64,000 nucleotides of DNA from Paracoccaceae bacterium (GCA_024742455.1 JANSYL010000004.1:149972-213971); one strand, 5' to 3'. Shown: positions 36,190 through 47,085, numbered from the stretch's first letter. Program-made: numbers and translations. Notes: generated by a model not told the origin, from the letters alone.

Positions 36190-38625
36190 CTATTTTACCA
36201 GCCCCGCCGTCAGGAGCAGCCGCGTGGCCTCCTCCTCCATCAGGCGCTGATCGGCCAGCCCCGCGATGGGAATGCGCCCCGGTTCAAGGAACAGCGGCGC
36301 CGCAAGGGGGGTCACCCGGGTCAGGCGCATGTGGTCGATCCGGTCGCCCACGCGGTCCAGCATTTCCTCAATCCGTCCGAAATCGACGAGGCCGCGCATC
36401 GCCTCTTGCCTCGTGATGTCGAGCATCACGTGGTCCGGGTCGTACTTGCGCAGGGTGTCGTAGAGGATGTCGGTGGAAAATGTCGCCTGCCGCCCGGTCT
36501 TGCGCGCCGCCCCGGGCATGGCGCGGTCGATCAGCCCGGCGATGATAGCCGAGGCCTTGAAGGTCCGCTTCATCACCGCGTTATCGGCCAGCCAGTCCTC
36601 CATCACCTCGATCAGGTTGTCCCGGGAAAACAGCAGCGTGGGGTCGCCCGGCGGGTCCAGCCCCCAGATCAGCGTGGCGTAATCGGTCGACACGAACCCC
36701 ATCGGGTTCAGTCCCATCTCCTCCATCCGTTTGGTGATCAGCAGGCCAAGCGTCTGTTGCGCGTTCCGGCCGGCAAACCCGTAGGCCACGACATGTTCGC
36801 GCCCGTCATGGGGAAAGCTTTCGACAAGCAACCGGTCGCGTTCCGGCAGGCGGCTGACGCGGCGTTGCAGGTGCAGCCAGTCACGGGTGTGCGCGGGCAG
36901 GTTGGGCCAGTCGTCCTGCCTGAACATCGCGAGGATGCGGTCGGACAACTGCGTGGAGGTGGCGAATTTCGTGCCCATGAAGGTGGCGATCTTGGGCTTG
37001 AGATAGGGGGTGCGGCTGACCTCCACCACCATGTCGCGCATCCCTTCATAACGCACGATCTTGCCGCCGATCAGGAAAGTGTCACCTTTCCGGAGCATCG
37101 AGGCGAAATATTCCTCCACCTCGCCCAGGGGGGTGCCGCCGCGGGTTTTCTGGTAGCGGACGGCCATCTTGTCGGCATCGACGATTGTGCCGATATTCAT
37201 CCGGATCCGGGTGGCGCGGCGCGGGTCGCGCAGTGTCCACATCCCGTCCGGGCGCCGGATCAGCCGCTGCCACTGGTCATAGGCGCGCAGCGCGTAACCG
37301 CCGGTGGCGCAGAAGTCCAAACATCTGTCGAAGGTCGCGCGGTCCAGGTCGGTGTAGGCCCCGGCGCTGCGGATCTCGGCGAACAGGTCATCGGCGGCGA
37401 AGGGGCCGGCACAGGCGCAGATCAGGATATGCTGGCACAGCACATCCAGCGGGCCGGCATGGTCGGTATCGCCGTCCAGCGTACGGGCGCGCACCGCGTC
37501 CAGCGCGGCGGTGCATTCGATCAGTTCGAACCGGTTTGCGGGCACGATCAACGCCTTGGAGGGCGCGTTATAGCGGTGATTGGCGCGCCCGATCCGCTGC
37601 ACCAGCCGTTTGACATTCTTGGGCGCGCCGACCTGGATCACCAGGTCCACATCCCCCCAGTCGATCCCGAGGTCGAGCGACCCTGTACAGACGATGGCCT
37701 TCAATTCGCCCGCGACCATCGCTGCCTCGACCTTCTCCCGCTGCTCCCGTGCCAAGGCACCGTGGTGGATGCCGATCGGCAACTGGTCCTCGTTGATCAG
37801 CCAGAGGTGGTGAAAGAACAGCTCCGCCTGCGCCCGGGTGTTGTGAAAGATCAGCGTGGTCTTGTGTTTCTTCACCTCCTCAAGCACCGCGGGTATGGCG
37901 TATTTCCCGCCGCCGCCGGACCAGGGGGGCGGCTCCTCGGTCACCAGCATCCCGATATCGGGGTCGGGGCCGGGATCGGCCTCAAGGATCGTGCAGGGGT
38001 CAGGGTTGCGGGCCAGGATACGGGCGATGGCGGCGGGGTCTTCGACGGTCGCCGACAGGCCGACGCGGCGCAGACCGGGGGCGAGTTTCGACAGGCGCGC
38101 GAGCGCCAGCATCAACTGGTCGCCGCGCTTCGATTCCGCCAGCGCGTGCACCTCGTCCACGATCACCCGCTCCAGCCCCGCAAACATCCGCCCCGCATCC
38201 GGGTAGGAAATCAGCAACGCGAGACTTTCGGGCGTCGTCAGCAGGATATGCGGCGGGTCGGCGCGCTGCCGCCGCTTGGTATGAGAGGACGTGTCGCCCG
38301 TGCGGTCCTCGATCCGAATGGGCAGGCCCATCTCCTCGACCGGGGCGGTAAGGTTGCGCTTGATGTCGGCGGCCAGCGCCTTCAGCGGCGATACATACAG
38401 CGTATGCAGCCCCTCATGCGTCCCGTCCGCCAGCTCCCGCAGCGTGGGCAGGAACCCCGCCATGGTCTTGCCGCCGCCGGTGGGGGCGATCAGCAACTGG
38501 CAGGGCGCGCGCGCCAGTTCCAGCATCTGGCGCTGGTGCGGATGCACCGACCAGCCGCGCGCCGTGAACCAGCCTTCGACGGCGGGCGGCAGATCGGGGC
38601 TCATCGCGGGATCATGCAGCGTCAT
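36190..38625 (-). CDS. Ligase-associated DEXH-box DNA helicase (Lhr-like)
   Basis: An 811-residue superfamily 2 helicase. Seen: Walker A IAPTGGGKTMAGFLPTLREL, the DEVH box VIVDEVHALAESKRGDQL, motif III VGLSATV, motif IV-VI blocks TTLIFHNTRAQAELFFHHL and VQRIGRANHR, and the Lhr-type C-terminal region. It belongs to the ligase-associated repair group with pdeM. ATG 38625 was used; ATG 38604 (MSPDLPPAVEG) is an alternative. The ligase and exonuclease partners are not in the window. Confidence 0.92.
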   Translation of the reverse strand: MTLHDPAMSPDLPPAVEGWFTARGWSVHPHQRQMLELARAPCQLLIAPTGGGKTMAGFLPTLRELADGTHEGLHTLYVSPLKALAADIKRNLTAPVEEMGLPIRIEDRTGDTSSHTKRRQRADPPHILLTTPESLALLISYPDAGRMFAGLERVIVDEVHALAESKRGDQLMLALARLSKLAPGLRRVGLSATVEDPAAIARILARNPDPCTILEADPGPDPDIGMLVTEEPPPWSGGGGKYAIPAVLEEVKKHKTTLIFHNTRAQAELFFHHLWLINEDQLPIGIHHGALAREQREKVEAAMVAGELKAIVCTGSLDLGIDWGDVDLVIQVGAPKNVKRLVQRIGRANHRYNAPSKALIVPANRFELIECTAALDAVRARTLDGDTDHAGPLDVLCQHILICACAGPFAADDLFAEIRSAGAYTDLDRATFDRCLDFCATGGYALRAYDQWQRLIRRPDGMWTLRDPRRATRIRMNIGTIVDADKMAVRYQKTRGGTPLGEVEEYFASMLRKGDTFLIGGKIVRYEGMRDMVVEVSRTPYLKPKIATFMGTKFATSTQLSDRILAMFRQDDWPNLPAHTRDWLHLQRRVSRLPERDRLLVESFPHDGREHVVAYGFAGRNAQQTLGLLITKRMEEMGLNPMGFVSTDYATLIWGLDPPGDPTLLFSRDNLIEVMEDWLADNAVMKRTFKASAIIAGLIDRAMPGAARKTGRQATFSTDILYDTLRKYDPDHVMLDITRQEAMRGLVDFGRIEEMLDRVGDRIDHMRLTRVTPLAAPLFLEPGRIPIAGLADQRLMEEEATRLLLTAGLVK

Positions 38626-38663
38626 GGCCCTGACATAGCCACCCGAAGGCCCGCCGCCCAGCG

Positions 38664-38724
38664 CTTCATCTTTCCCAAAATACCGGCGGGGGTGCGCCGA
38701 GAGGCGCAGGGGGCAGCGCCCCCT
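38664..38724 (-). repeat. Intergenic repeat element, copy 2, with terminator hairpins
   Basis: Read on the minus strand: AGGGGGC/GCCCCCT (perfect 7-bp stem, 38718-38724/38708-38714), a GCGCC-GAGA-GGCGC hairpin (38694-38707), then CCGGTATTTTGGGAAAGATG and AAG. The tail matches the element at 34011. It lies between the pilus ATPase gene and the helicase, where it can terminate the former. Confidence 0.65.
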
Positions 38725-38783
38725 GTCCGGCGCGCCAGCGCCTCAAGAAGAACGCGCGCCCCGCGCGCCCCTTCGGATCACCG

Positions 38784-40115
38784 TCAGTGGACGATCTTTT
38801 CCTCGCGCACGAACAGGTTCTCCCAGGCGCGGTCGATGAACTCGGGCCGCATCTGGTAGGGCAGGCCTTCGAATTCGCAGATCGCGCGCACCTGGTCGAT
38901 CAGGAAGGGCGCGTGATAATTGGCGAAATTCATCCCGATGGTGGGGTATTTCTTTTTCAGCAGATGCAGCAGCGACGCCTCGTCAAGCGGCATCTTCTTT
39001 TTCTTCGCGACCATGGCGAGGATTTTCAGGAATTGCTCCTGCGTCGGCCCGCCGATCTTGACCTTGAAGAACACCCGCCGCAGCGCGGCCTGGTCGAAGA
39101 TTTCATTGGGATGGAAGTTCGTGGAAAACACCACCAAGGTGTCGAATGGCACCTCGAATTTCTCGCCCGATTGCAGGGCCAGGATGTCGTAATTCATTTC
39201 CATCGGCACGATCCAGCGGTTGATCAGTGCCTGGGGCGGTTCGTCCTGGCGGCCGAGGTCGTCGACGATGAAGACGCCGCCGGTGGATTTCAGCTGCAGC
39301 GAGGCCTGGTAGGTGCGGCTGACGGCGTTGTAGTTCAGATCAAGCATCGACAGCGTCAGTTCCCCCCCGGTCATCACCGTGGGCCGCTGGCACAGGATAT
39401 AGCGCGTGTCGAACCGGGCCGAGGCCTTGCGCAGCGGCGATCCGTCCTGGGCCTGGGGCTCGGCCACCGGGGTGTGCACGATCGGGTCGAACAGCGTGAT
39501 CACCTGCCCCGCATAGGCGATGGCGCGCGGCACATAGATCGTGTCGCCCATAGCGGCGCGGATGCCTTCGGCGATCGAGGATTTCCCGTTGCCGGGCGGG
39601 CCATACATGAGCACCGACCGGCCTGAGCCCACGGCGGGGCCAAGCTGGTCCAGCAGACCGTCGGGCAGGATCAGGTGGCCCATGGATTTCTGCAGCATGT
39701 CGCGCGTCAGCTTGATGTCGCGGATCGACTGGCGTTTGACCTGAAGCTTGTAGGCCTCGAGCGGGACGGGCAGGGCGCCGTAATATTCCGATTGCTGAAG
39801 CGCATCCAGCGCGCGGGCCTTGCCGTTATCGGTCAGCTGGAACCCCATTTCCGCGCTCGAGGTCGCGTGTAGCGTGCCAGTGGCCTGCAACAGCCCCATC
39901 TCGCGCAGATTGTCGATGAGTTGCTGCGTCAGCGGGATCGGCAGGCAGATCGCGGCGGCGATATCGGTGGCGGTTTCGATGGTCTTGCGAAAGATCGTCT
40001 TCAGCACGATGTCGCGCATCATCACCACGGTCAGCCCGGTATCGGCCAGGCTGCGCAGCGGCGGGGGCGCCATGGTCTCGGCTTGGGCGGGGGACGGCGT
40101 CGCCTGGACGTTCAT
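38784..40115 (-). CDS. AAA+ ATPase associated with the Tad pilus locus
   Basis: A 443-residue protein. The N-terminal 110 residues look like a winged-helix region (MMRDIVLKTIFRKTIETATD). A single AAA+ module follows, with Walker A YGPPGNGKSSIAEGIRAAMG, Walker B VFIVDDLGRQDEPP and sensor NFHPNEIFDQAALRRVFFK. The same protein type is found with Tad pilus genes in other Rhodobacteraceae. Its role is unknown and it is not one of the classic Tad proteins. It is the last gene of the minus-strand pilus block. Confidence 0.8.
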   Translation of the reverse strand: MNVQATPSPAQAETMAPPPLRSLADTGLTVVMMRDIVLKTIFRKTIETATDIAAAICLPIPLTQQLIDNLREMGLLQATGTLHATSSAEMGFQLTDNGKARALDALQQSEYYGALPVPLEAYKLQVKRQSIRDIKLTRDMLQKSMGHLILPDGLLDQLGPAVGSGRSVLMYGPPGNGKSSIAEGIRAAMGDTIYVPRAIAYAGQVITLFDPIVHTPVAEPQAQDGSPLRKASARFDTRYILCQRPTVMTGGELTLSMLDLNYNAVSRTYQASLQLKSTGGVFIVDDLGRQDEPPQALINRWIVPMEMNYDILALQSGEKFEVPFDTLVVFSTNFHPNEIFDQAALRRVFFKVKIGGPTQEQFLKILAMVAKKKKMPLDEASLLHLLKKKYPTIGMNFANYHAPFLIDQVRAICEFEGLPYQMRPEFIDRAWENLFVREEKIVH

Positions 40116-40193
40116 CGCGATCTATCTCCGGGAGGGGTCGACTCGGCCCGGAGGATCGCCCGCAATTGCGGCGGTTTCGCGGCTGCTTTCGGC

Positions 40194-40697
40194 CTAGACC
40201 CCGGCAGTCAGCCCGAGCGCAAGATAGACCACAAGCGCCCCGGCCAGCGCGATGCCCATGGGAAACAGCTTGCCCTGGTCCCAGGATGTCCAGCCCTCGG
40301 TCACCCGGCGCACGGCAGCCACCCGGCCCGCGCCGCGATGGGTGATCCAGGATGCGATCAGCACGATCGAGAACAGCATCAGGAAGAACAGGTAATCGCC
40401 CGGTGCGATGAAGGGCGCCATGGCGGCTGCGAATTTCGCGTCACCCGCCCCGACCAGCCCGAGCGAGGTGATGATGAACCCCGCCACCAGCACGACCACC
40501 AGCTGCAGCAGGCGCAGACCATAGGCGTCCAGCGGCATCACGATCAGGCCGGCCACCAGGAACACGCCCGTCAGGGCCAGCACCGCGACATTGGGGATGC
40601 GCATCTCCTTGAGGTCGGAATAGGCGACCCAGATGCAGATCGGCAGGGCGAGGGGCAGGAACCAGAGCGCCTGGGTGAAGGTAAGCGAAAGGGTCAT
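40194..40697 (-). CDS. cpaA: Tad prepilin peptidase
   Basis: A 167-residue aspartic prepilin peptidase of family A24 with six hydrophobic segments. The two catalytic Asp residues are visible at 28 (AYSDLKEMRIPN) and 84 (the GxGD motif LVGAGDAKFAAAM). It should cleave the leader of the Flp pilins encoded upstream. The start codon overlaps the stop of the TPR lipoprotein gene. Confidence 0.92.
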   Translation of the reverse strand: MTLSLTFTQALWFLPLALPICIWVAYSDLKEMRIPNVAVLALTGVFLVAGLIVMPLDAYGLRLLQLVVVLVAGFIITSLGLVGAGDAKFAAAMAPFIAPGDYLFFLMLFSIVLIASWITHRGAGRVAAVRRVTEGWTSWDQGKLFPMGIALAGALVVYLALGLTAGV

Positions 40698-41551
40698 CAG
40701 CCTCGGGTCTCCGTATCAAGGGCGCGCAGGGCGCGCACGGCGGCTTCGAAATGTTGGGGGTGGGTGTCGATGGCTTCGGTCAGCAGGCCGCGGCCGACAT
40801 CGACCTCGCCCTGCCGGATCGCGGCTAGCCCGGCGGTATGCAGCAATTGCGCGCGTTCGATCTGGGTCATCTGGATCAGGGGCAGGGCGTAATTGCCCTG
40901 CGCGGCGCGCGCGAGCACGAGGTTGTTCTTCGCGGTGAAGAGATCGGGATCATAGCTGATGGACTGGATGAACAGGTCCTCGGCCCCGTCGAAATCGCCC
41001 CGCGTCAGGCGCGAATAGCCCCAGTTGTTCAGTACATTGGCGGGCCGCGTCGTCAGGCCCACGGCGGTGTCGTAGAAATGATCGGCGCGGTCCCATTCCT
41101 GGTTGCTGTCGGCGATCATCGCCTCCAGCCTGTAGCGTTCGTAGGTTTCGAAAGTGGGGGGCACGCTGTCGAGCATCGCCTCGGCACCGTCCCAGTCGCC
41201 GGTGCGGATCAGCGCATCGGCATAATCTATACGGTCCTGGTCGATGGCGTCGGGGTGGGAAATGACGTTCTGCCAGACCGGCACCGCCTCGGTCGCGCGC
41301 CCATCGCGCACGAGGCTCGCGGCAAGGCCCCGGCGGAAATCGAGCCGTTCGGGCTGCTGTTCGGTGGCGCGGCGGAAATAGGTCACCGCCTCGCCCGGTT
41401 CGGCGGCGGTCAGCATGATGTTCGACAGGTTGGTCTCATCGATCACGTTCATCGGATCGAGCGCGCGATCGACATCGGACGATTGCATCGCCTCGCAGCC
41501 GGCTGTCGCCAACAGGATCACCACCGGAAGAACCCGGGTGCTGAGGACCAT
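40697..41551 (-). CDS. tadD: TPR lipoprotein TadD-like (second copy)
   Basis: A 284-residue protein with a lipoprotein signal (VLPVVILLATAGCEAMQSSD) and TPR-type repeats (WGYSRLTRGDFDGAEDLFIQ and YRLEAMIADSNQEWDRADHF). TadD proteins act as pilotins or assembly factors for the pilus. ATG 41551 is preceded by an AGAGG site and gives a clean signal peptide; ATG 41590 overlaps the previous stop and is also possible. Confidence 0.82.
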   Translation of the reverse strand: MVLSTRVLPVVILLATAGCEAMQSSDVDRALDPMNVIDETNLSNIMLTAAEPGEAVTYFRRATEQQPERLDFRRGLAASLVRDGRATEAVPVWQNVISHPDAIDQDRIDYADALIRTGDWDGAEAMLDSVPPTFETYERYRLEAMIADSNQEWDRADHFYDTAVGLTTRPANVLNNWGYSRLTRGDFDGAEDLFIQSISYDPDLFTAKNNLVLARAAQGNYALPLIQMTQIERAQLLHTAGLAAIRQGEVDVGRGLLTEAIDTHPQHFEAAVRALRALDTETRG

Positions 41552-41586
41552 GGATGACCTCTTATCTGCTCGTTGCCTCGTGCCAG

Positions 41587-42156
41587 TCACGGGATTTGTT
41601 CAAGACTGTAGACGCCTTGACCTTGCCGGATCAGACCGAGATCGGTGTTGTCGTTGGGTCCAGTATAGACCGAATTTTCCATTCGCGCGATAGCCTGCAT
41701 GAGGTTGTCGCGAATCGAGTCCGAGGCGCCACTGTCCAGTGCGAAGGCGCGTTCGAACATCGACCGCGCCTCGCCGTATTCGCCCTGCTCCATAAGCACC
41801 ACGCCAAGGTTGTTCAAAGCGCCGACATGTTCGGGCTCGACGGCAAGGATCTGGCGAAACTGATCCTCGGCCTGGCCAATGCGGCCCAGGCGCAGGTTGG
41901 CCGACCCGATCGAAAGCAGGATATCCGGGGTCATCCCCTGGTCGACTGCGGCGCGGGTATAGGCGCCAAGGGCCAGCTGGTATTCACCCGCCTCCATCAA
42001 CCGGTCGCCCACCAGAAGCGGATCGACGGCCTCGGTCAGCACCACGGTGCCCTCGGGCGCGGCGGGCGCATCGGCGGGCAGGTCGAGCGGGGCCAGCCGG
42101 TTGGACATGCAGCCCGAAACCAGCCCTGCCATTGTCAGGATGACGAGCCCCCGCAT
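41587..42156 (-). CDS. tadD: TPR lipoprotein TadD
   Basis: A 189-residue lipoprotein. The signal MRGLVILTMAGLVSGCMSN ends in the lipobox VSGC. TPR repeats follow (LLSIGSANLRLGRIGQAEDQ and LNNLGVVLMEQGEYGEARSM). It is probably an outer-membrane assembly factor for the Tad secretin. The two adjacent TadD-like genes suggest ancient duplication or division of labour. Confidence 0.85.
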   Translation of the reverse strand: MRGLVILTMAGLVSGCMSNRLAPLDLPADAPAAPEGTVVLTEAVDPLLVGDRLMEAGEYQLALGAYTRAAVDQGMTPDILLSIGSANLRLGRIGQAEDQFRQILAVEPEHVGALNNLGVVLMEQGEYGEARSMFERAFALDSGASDSIRDNLMQAIARMENSVYTGPNDNTDLGLIRQGQGVYSLEQIP

Positions 42157-42184
42157 CTTGCCTGCTCCTTTTTCATTGGGGCGG

Positions 42185-43153
42185 CTACATCCCGCCCAGG
42201 TTCTGCGCGATCCCGTAAACGGACGGCCCGATCAGGATGATCAGAAGCGGCGGCACACAGAACAGCATCGTGCCGAGCGTCAGTTTCGTGGGCAGCTTGT
42301 TGGCCTTTTCCTCGGCGCGCATCACGCGCTTGTCGCGCATTTCCCCGGCATAGACGCGCAGCGCCTCGGCGATCGAGGTGCCGAAGGTCGCCGATTGGAT
42401 CAGCGTTGTCACGAAGCTGTTGATGTCCTGAACGCCGACGCGTTCGCCCATGTCGCGCAGCACCTTGGTCTTGTCCTTGCCGGCTTTCATTTCATAGGCG
42501 ATGATCTCGAATTCCTCGGCAAGGGCGGGGTAGCTGTCGCGGATTTCGGTGGCGACGCGGATGATCGCCTGATCGAGCGACTGGCCCGCCTCGACACAGA
42601 CCAGCATCAGGTCGAGCGCATCGGGGAAACCCTGGATGATTTCCTCTTCCCGCATCTGGACGCGGCGCGTGACCCAGTATTTCGGCGCGTAGTAGCCCAC
42701 GAAACCGGGGATCAGCACCGCCAGGATCGATTGCTGCGCCGACCCGTTGCCCGCGATCAGCACATAGATCGTGCCGATCACCAGCCCCAGAATGCCGAGC
42801 GCGAAGGAGGCGGCGTGGAAAAACTGCACAGCGCCTTTCGACCGGTAGCCCGCGCGCACCATCTGCAGTTGCGCGGCGGTCATTTCCTCTTCGCTTTGGG
42901 GTTCGAGATACTGGCGGAACCGGTCGAGCCGTTCGTCCTTGCCGCTGACGCGCAGGCCCAAGACCTGCGGGCCGGTCTGGCCCATGCGTTCGGCGCGGAT
43001 CTTGTCGAGCGGGTCTTTCTTCTGGAACAGGAAAGAGGGCAGGGCGATCAGTACCAAGAGCACGCCCAACATGCCCACCACGATCAGCGGGCCCAGCTCA
43101 CCCAGTTGGGCGACGATGAAATCGTTTACGTTTTCCCAGATGTCGTCGAACAC
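42185..43153 (-). CDS. tadC: Tad pilus inner-membrane platform protein TadC
   Basis: A 322-residue type II secretion F-domain protein. It has hydrophobic segments at the N-terminus (LGPLIVVGMLGVLLVLIALP), in the middle and at the C-terminus, and the GspF-type core with ALDLMLVCVEAGQSLDQAII and INSFVTTLIQSATFGTSIAE. With TadB it forms the platform on which the ATPase acts. It begins 10 bases after tadB. Confidence 0.93.
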   Translation of the reverse strand: MFDDIWENVNDFIVAQLGELGPLIVVGMLGVLLVLIALPSFLFQKKDPLDKIRAERMGQTGPQVLGLRVSGKDERLDRFRQYLEPQSEEEMTAAQLQMVRAGYRSKGAVQFFHAASFALGILGLVIGTIYVLIAGNGSAQQSILAVLIPGFVGYYAPKYWVTRRVQMREEEIIQGFPDALDLMLVCVEAGQSLDQAIIRVATEIRDSYPALAEEFEIIAYEMKAGKDKTKVLRDMGERVGVQDINSFVTTLIQSATFGTSIAEALRVYAGEMRDKRVMRAEEKANKLPTKLTLGTMLFCVPPLLIILIGPSVYGIAQNLGGM

Positions 43154-43163
43154 GGGCCTGCCC

Positions 43164-44132
43164 CTATACCTTGATGTTCACGAGAATGCGCATGAAGATC
43201 ATGTTCACCCCGAGCATGACCGCCACGACCGCTGCGGCGGGGATGAAGACCGGGCTTTCCATCACCTCGGAATAGTAATCGGGCTGCATCACGTTGATGC
43301 CGATCAGGCAGAGGATCGGGAAGAATGAAAGGAACATCCCCGACCATTTCGCCTCGGCGGTGATCGCCTTGACCTTGCGGAAAAGTTTGAACCGCGCGCG
43401 GATCACGTCGGCCAGGCCCTGCAGGATTTCGGCGAGGTTGCCGCCGGATTTCTGCTGGATGCCCACGGCCACGGCCAGAAAGCGCAGATCCTGGATATCC
43501 AGCCGTTCGGCCATCGCGCGGATCGCCTCGGAAATGTCGCGGCCATAGGCGGCTTCATCGGCGATAATGCCCAGTTCCGATGCCAAGGGGTCGGCCATTT
43601 CGCGGCTGACGGTGTTGACGGCGGACACGAACGGGTGGCCCACCCGCAGGCTGCGCACCATGAGCTCGACAGCGTCGGGCAGTTGTTCTTCCAGCATCGC
43701 GAGGCGTTTCTTGGCCTTGGACGACACCCAGTAGAACACGCCGCCCACACCCATGCCGACCGAGATCAGGATGCGGATCGGCAGCGCCGCCGTGGTCAGG
43801 ATCGTAAGCCCGATGAAGGCCGCGACGCCGAGCCCGATCATGACCAGGATCAGCTGCTGCGGGGTGAAGGCGATATTGGCCTTCTGCGCCTTTTCCGCGA
43901 TCAGCGAATAAAGCGGGATCTTCACCGCGCCCTTGTGCTGGTCCAGTTCCTTGCGCAGCTTGGCCAGAACATCCTCGCGGCTGGTGCCTTTTTCCAGCAT
44001 CGCGAGGCGGCGATTGACGCGGGCGTTCAGGCTGATGGTCTTGCCGAAGACGGCCAGATACACACCTTCGACAAGCATGATGATGCCGACAAAGATGCCG
44101 ATATAGATCAGGGGTTCGATCGACAGGTCCAT
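43164..44132 (-). CDS. tadB: Tad pilus inner-membrane platform protein TadB
   Basis: A 322-residue type II secretion F-domain protein with the core PDAVELMVRSLRVGHPFVSA and LAVAVGIQQKSGGNLAEILQ, plus paired hydrophobic segments (IYIGIFVGIIMLVEGVYLAV). It is the partner of TadC. It starts 3 bases after the cpaF stop. Confidence 0.93.
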   Translation of the reverse strand: MDLSIEPLIYIGIFVGIIMLVEGVYLAVFGKTISLNARVNRRLAMLEKGTSREDVLAKLRKELDQHKGAVKIPLYSLIAEKAQKANIAFTPQQLILVMIGLGVAAFIGLTILTTAALPIRILISVGMGVGGVFYWVSSKAKKRLAMLEEQLPDAVELMVRSLRVGHPFVSAVNTVSREMADPLASELGIIADEAAYGRDISEAIRAMAERLDIQDLRFLAVAVGIQQKSGGNLAEILQGLADVIRARFKLFRKVKAITAEAKWSGMFLSFFPILCLIGINVMQPDYYSEVMESPVFIPAAAVVAVMLGVNMIFMRILVNIKV

Positions 44133-44135
44133 GGA

Positions 44136-45563
<1,428 letters not shown>

Positions 45564-45580
45564 CTCTGCCCCCTAGGCGG

Positions 45581-46885
45581 TCACTTGGCATCGGCTTCGG
45601 CCAGCATCGCCTTGTGCAGGCCTTCGGCCAGTTTCAGGATTTCGCGGCGCAGCGGGTTTTTCTTGGCGATCTCGGACAGGGGTTCGCCATGGTCGCCCGC
45701 CTGCATCGCCTGCTTGCCGCCATCGGGCAGCTGCGTGGCGATCTTGACGCCCAGGCTTTCGGCCAGTTTCTTGACCCGTCCCTTGCCCGTCAGGTCGGTC
45801 ATGCCCGGCGCGCGGTTCAGAACGAAATGGACCTTGTCCAGCGGCAGGTCCTCGGATTGCATCACCTTGATGAAACGCATCGCGTTCTGGGCCGACCGCA
45901 TGTCCAGCTCCATCGTCGCGAAATAGACATCGGCGCGGTTCATCACCGTCTCGGTCCACATCACCAGCGTGTGGGGCATGTCGATGACGATCACATCGAA
46001 ACACTCGGCGGCCAGGTTCAGCAGCGCGTCCATCTCGGCCTGTCCGATGATGTCGAGCGGCAGGATTTCCGGCGGCGCGTTGAACACCGACATTTTCGAC
46101 TGGTAGTTCAGCAGCGCCTGTTTGAACGCGTCCACATCCATCGTGGTGGCGTCCTGCAGCAGTTCAACCACGATGTCGCGGCGCGGCAGGTCCAGATAGG
46201 TCGACAGGGTGCCTGCCTGCAGGTCCATATCCATCAGGCAGACCGAAGGCGATTCCTTGCGGTCGATATTGGCGAATTCCCAGGCCAGGTTTGCGGCCAG
46301 CGTTGAGGCGCCGGTGCCGCCGGCCAGCCCCTGCACGGCAAAGATCGCGGCTTCGCCCTTGAGTTTCGGCCGCATCGGCGCGGGCGCGCCGGGTTCGACC
46401 CAGTCGGTGTTTTCGAACGCCGTGGCTGCGGCGGGTGCTGCCACGGGTGCAGGTGCTGCGACCGCCGGGGCCGCGGCGCCCGTGCGGGCGCGATCGAGCG
46501 CGTCGTGAAGCGCTCCTTCGGCCAGCGGGTAGGGTACGAATTCATCGGCGCCCAGCCGCAGCAGTTCATGCAGCGCCATGGGCGAGACGTCATCGACGAC
46601 CAGGATGACCGTGATCGACCGGGTCTTGGCCACGGTGATGATCTCGCCCAGAAAACCCAGGTCTTCCTCGTCGCCCGCATTGACGGCGATGGCGATGAAT
46701 TCCAGCGTTGCGGCCTCATCCTGCATCAGGAAGGCGCGCGCCTCGTCAAAGGTCAGGTCGCCCCAGGCCTCGCCCAGTTCGGCCTCCATGTCTTCGATCA
46801 GCAGATCGAAGGCATGCACATTCCGCGACACGGTGCAGGCTTTCACCGGTGCCGGGTCAGAACGCAAAGCCAATCCGCTGCTCAT
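45581..46885 (-). CDS. cpaE: Tad pilus localisation protein CpaE/TadZ
   Basis: A 434-residue protein with an N-terminal receiver-like domain (SITVILVVDDVSPMALHELL) and a C-terminal MinD/ParA-like ATPase. The P-loop reads GLAGGTGASTLAANLAWEFA, with Ala where the usual lysine would be, as in atypical TadZ proteins that direct pilus position. ATG 46885 gives the expected N-terminus; the open frame extends to 47002 without support. Confidence 0.9.
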   Translation of the reverse strand: MSSGLALRSDPAPVKACTVSRNVHAFDLLIEDMEAELGEAWGDLTFDEARAFLMQDEAATLEFIAIAVNAGDEEDLGFLGEIITVAKTRSITVILVVDDVSPMALHELLRLGADEFVPYPLAEGALHDALDRARTGAAAPAVAAPAPVAAPAAATAFENTDWVEPGAPAPMRPKLKGEAAIFAVQGLAGGTGASTLAANLAWEFANIDRKESPSVCLMDMDLQAGTLSTYLDLPRRDIVVELLQDATTMDVDAFKQALLNYQSKMSVFNAPPEILPLDIIGQAEMDALLNLAAECFDVIVIDMPHTLVMWTETVMNRADVYFATMELDMRSAQNAMRFIKVMQSEDLPLDKVHFVLNRAPGMTDLTGKGRVKKLAESLGVKIATQLPDGGKQAMQAGDHGEPLSEIAKKNPLRREILKLAEGLHKAMLAEADAK

Positions 46886-47085
46886 GCCGTTTTTCCTGTC
46901 TTGCCCCGGTTGGTCCGGGGATGTGCCTGTTTCTGCGGGAAAACCCGCATCGCGGGACGGGATCGCCGTCAAAGACGGAATCGGCCCCTCCCGCAGAGAC
47001 ACTGGCGGTCAAAAGCGGCGACAATGGGACGAAATCACGGGAAAATCTCTGCAAGTCTGGGGGTTAGACCGGGTCCCGGGCGGTG

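Noticed and set aside
36331..38859. Plus-strand open frame of 842 codons opposite the DEXH helicase
   Set aside because: The helicase motifs on the minus strand are clear; the opposite frame is low-complexity and has no recognised domain.
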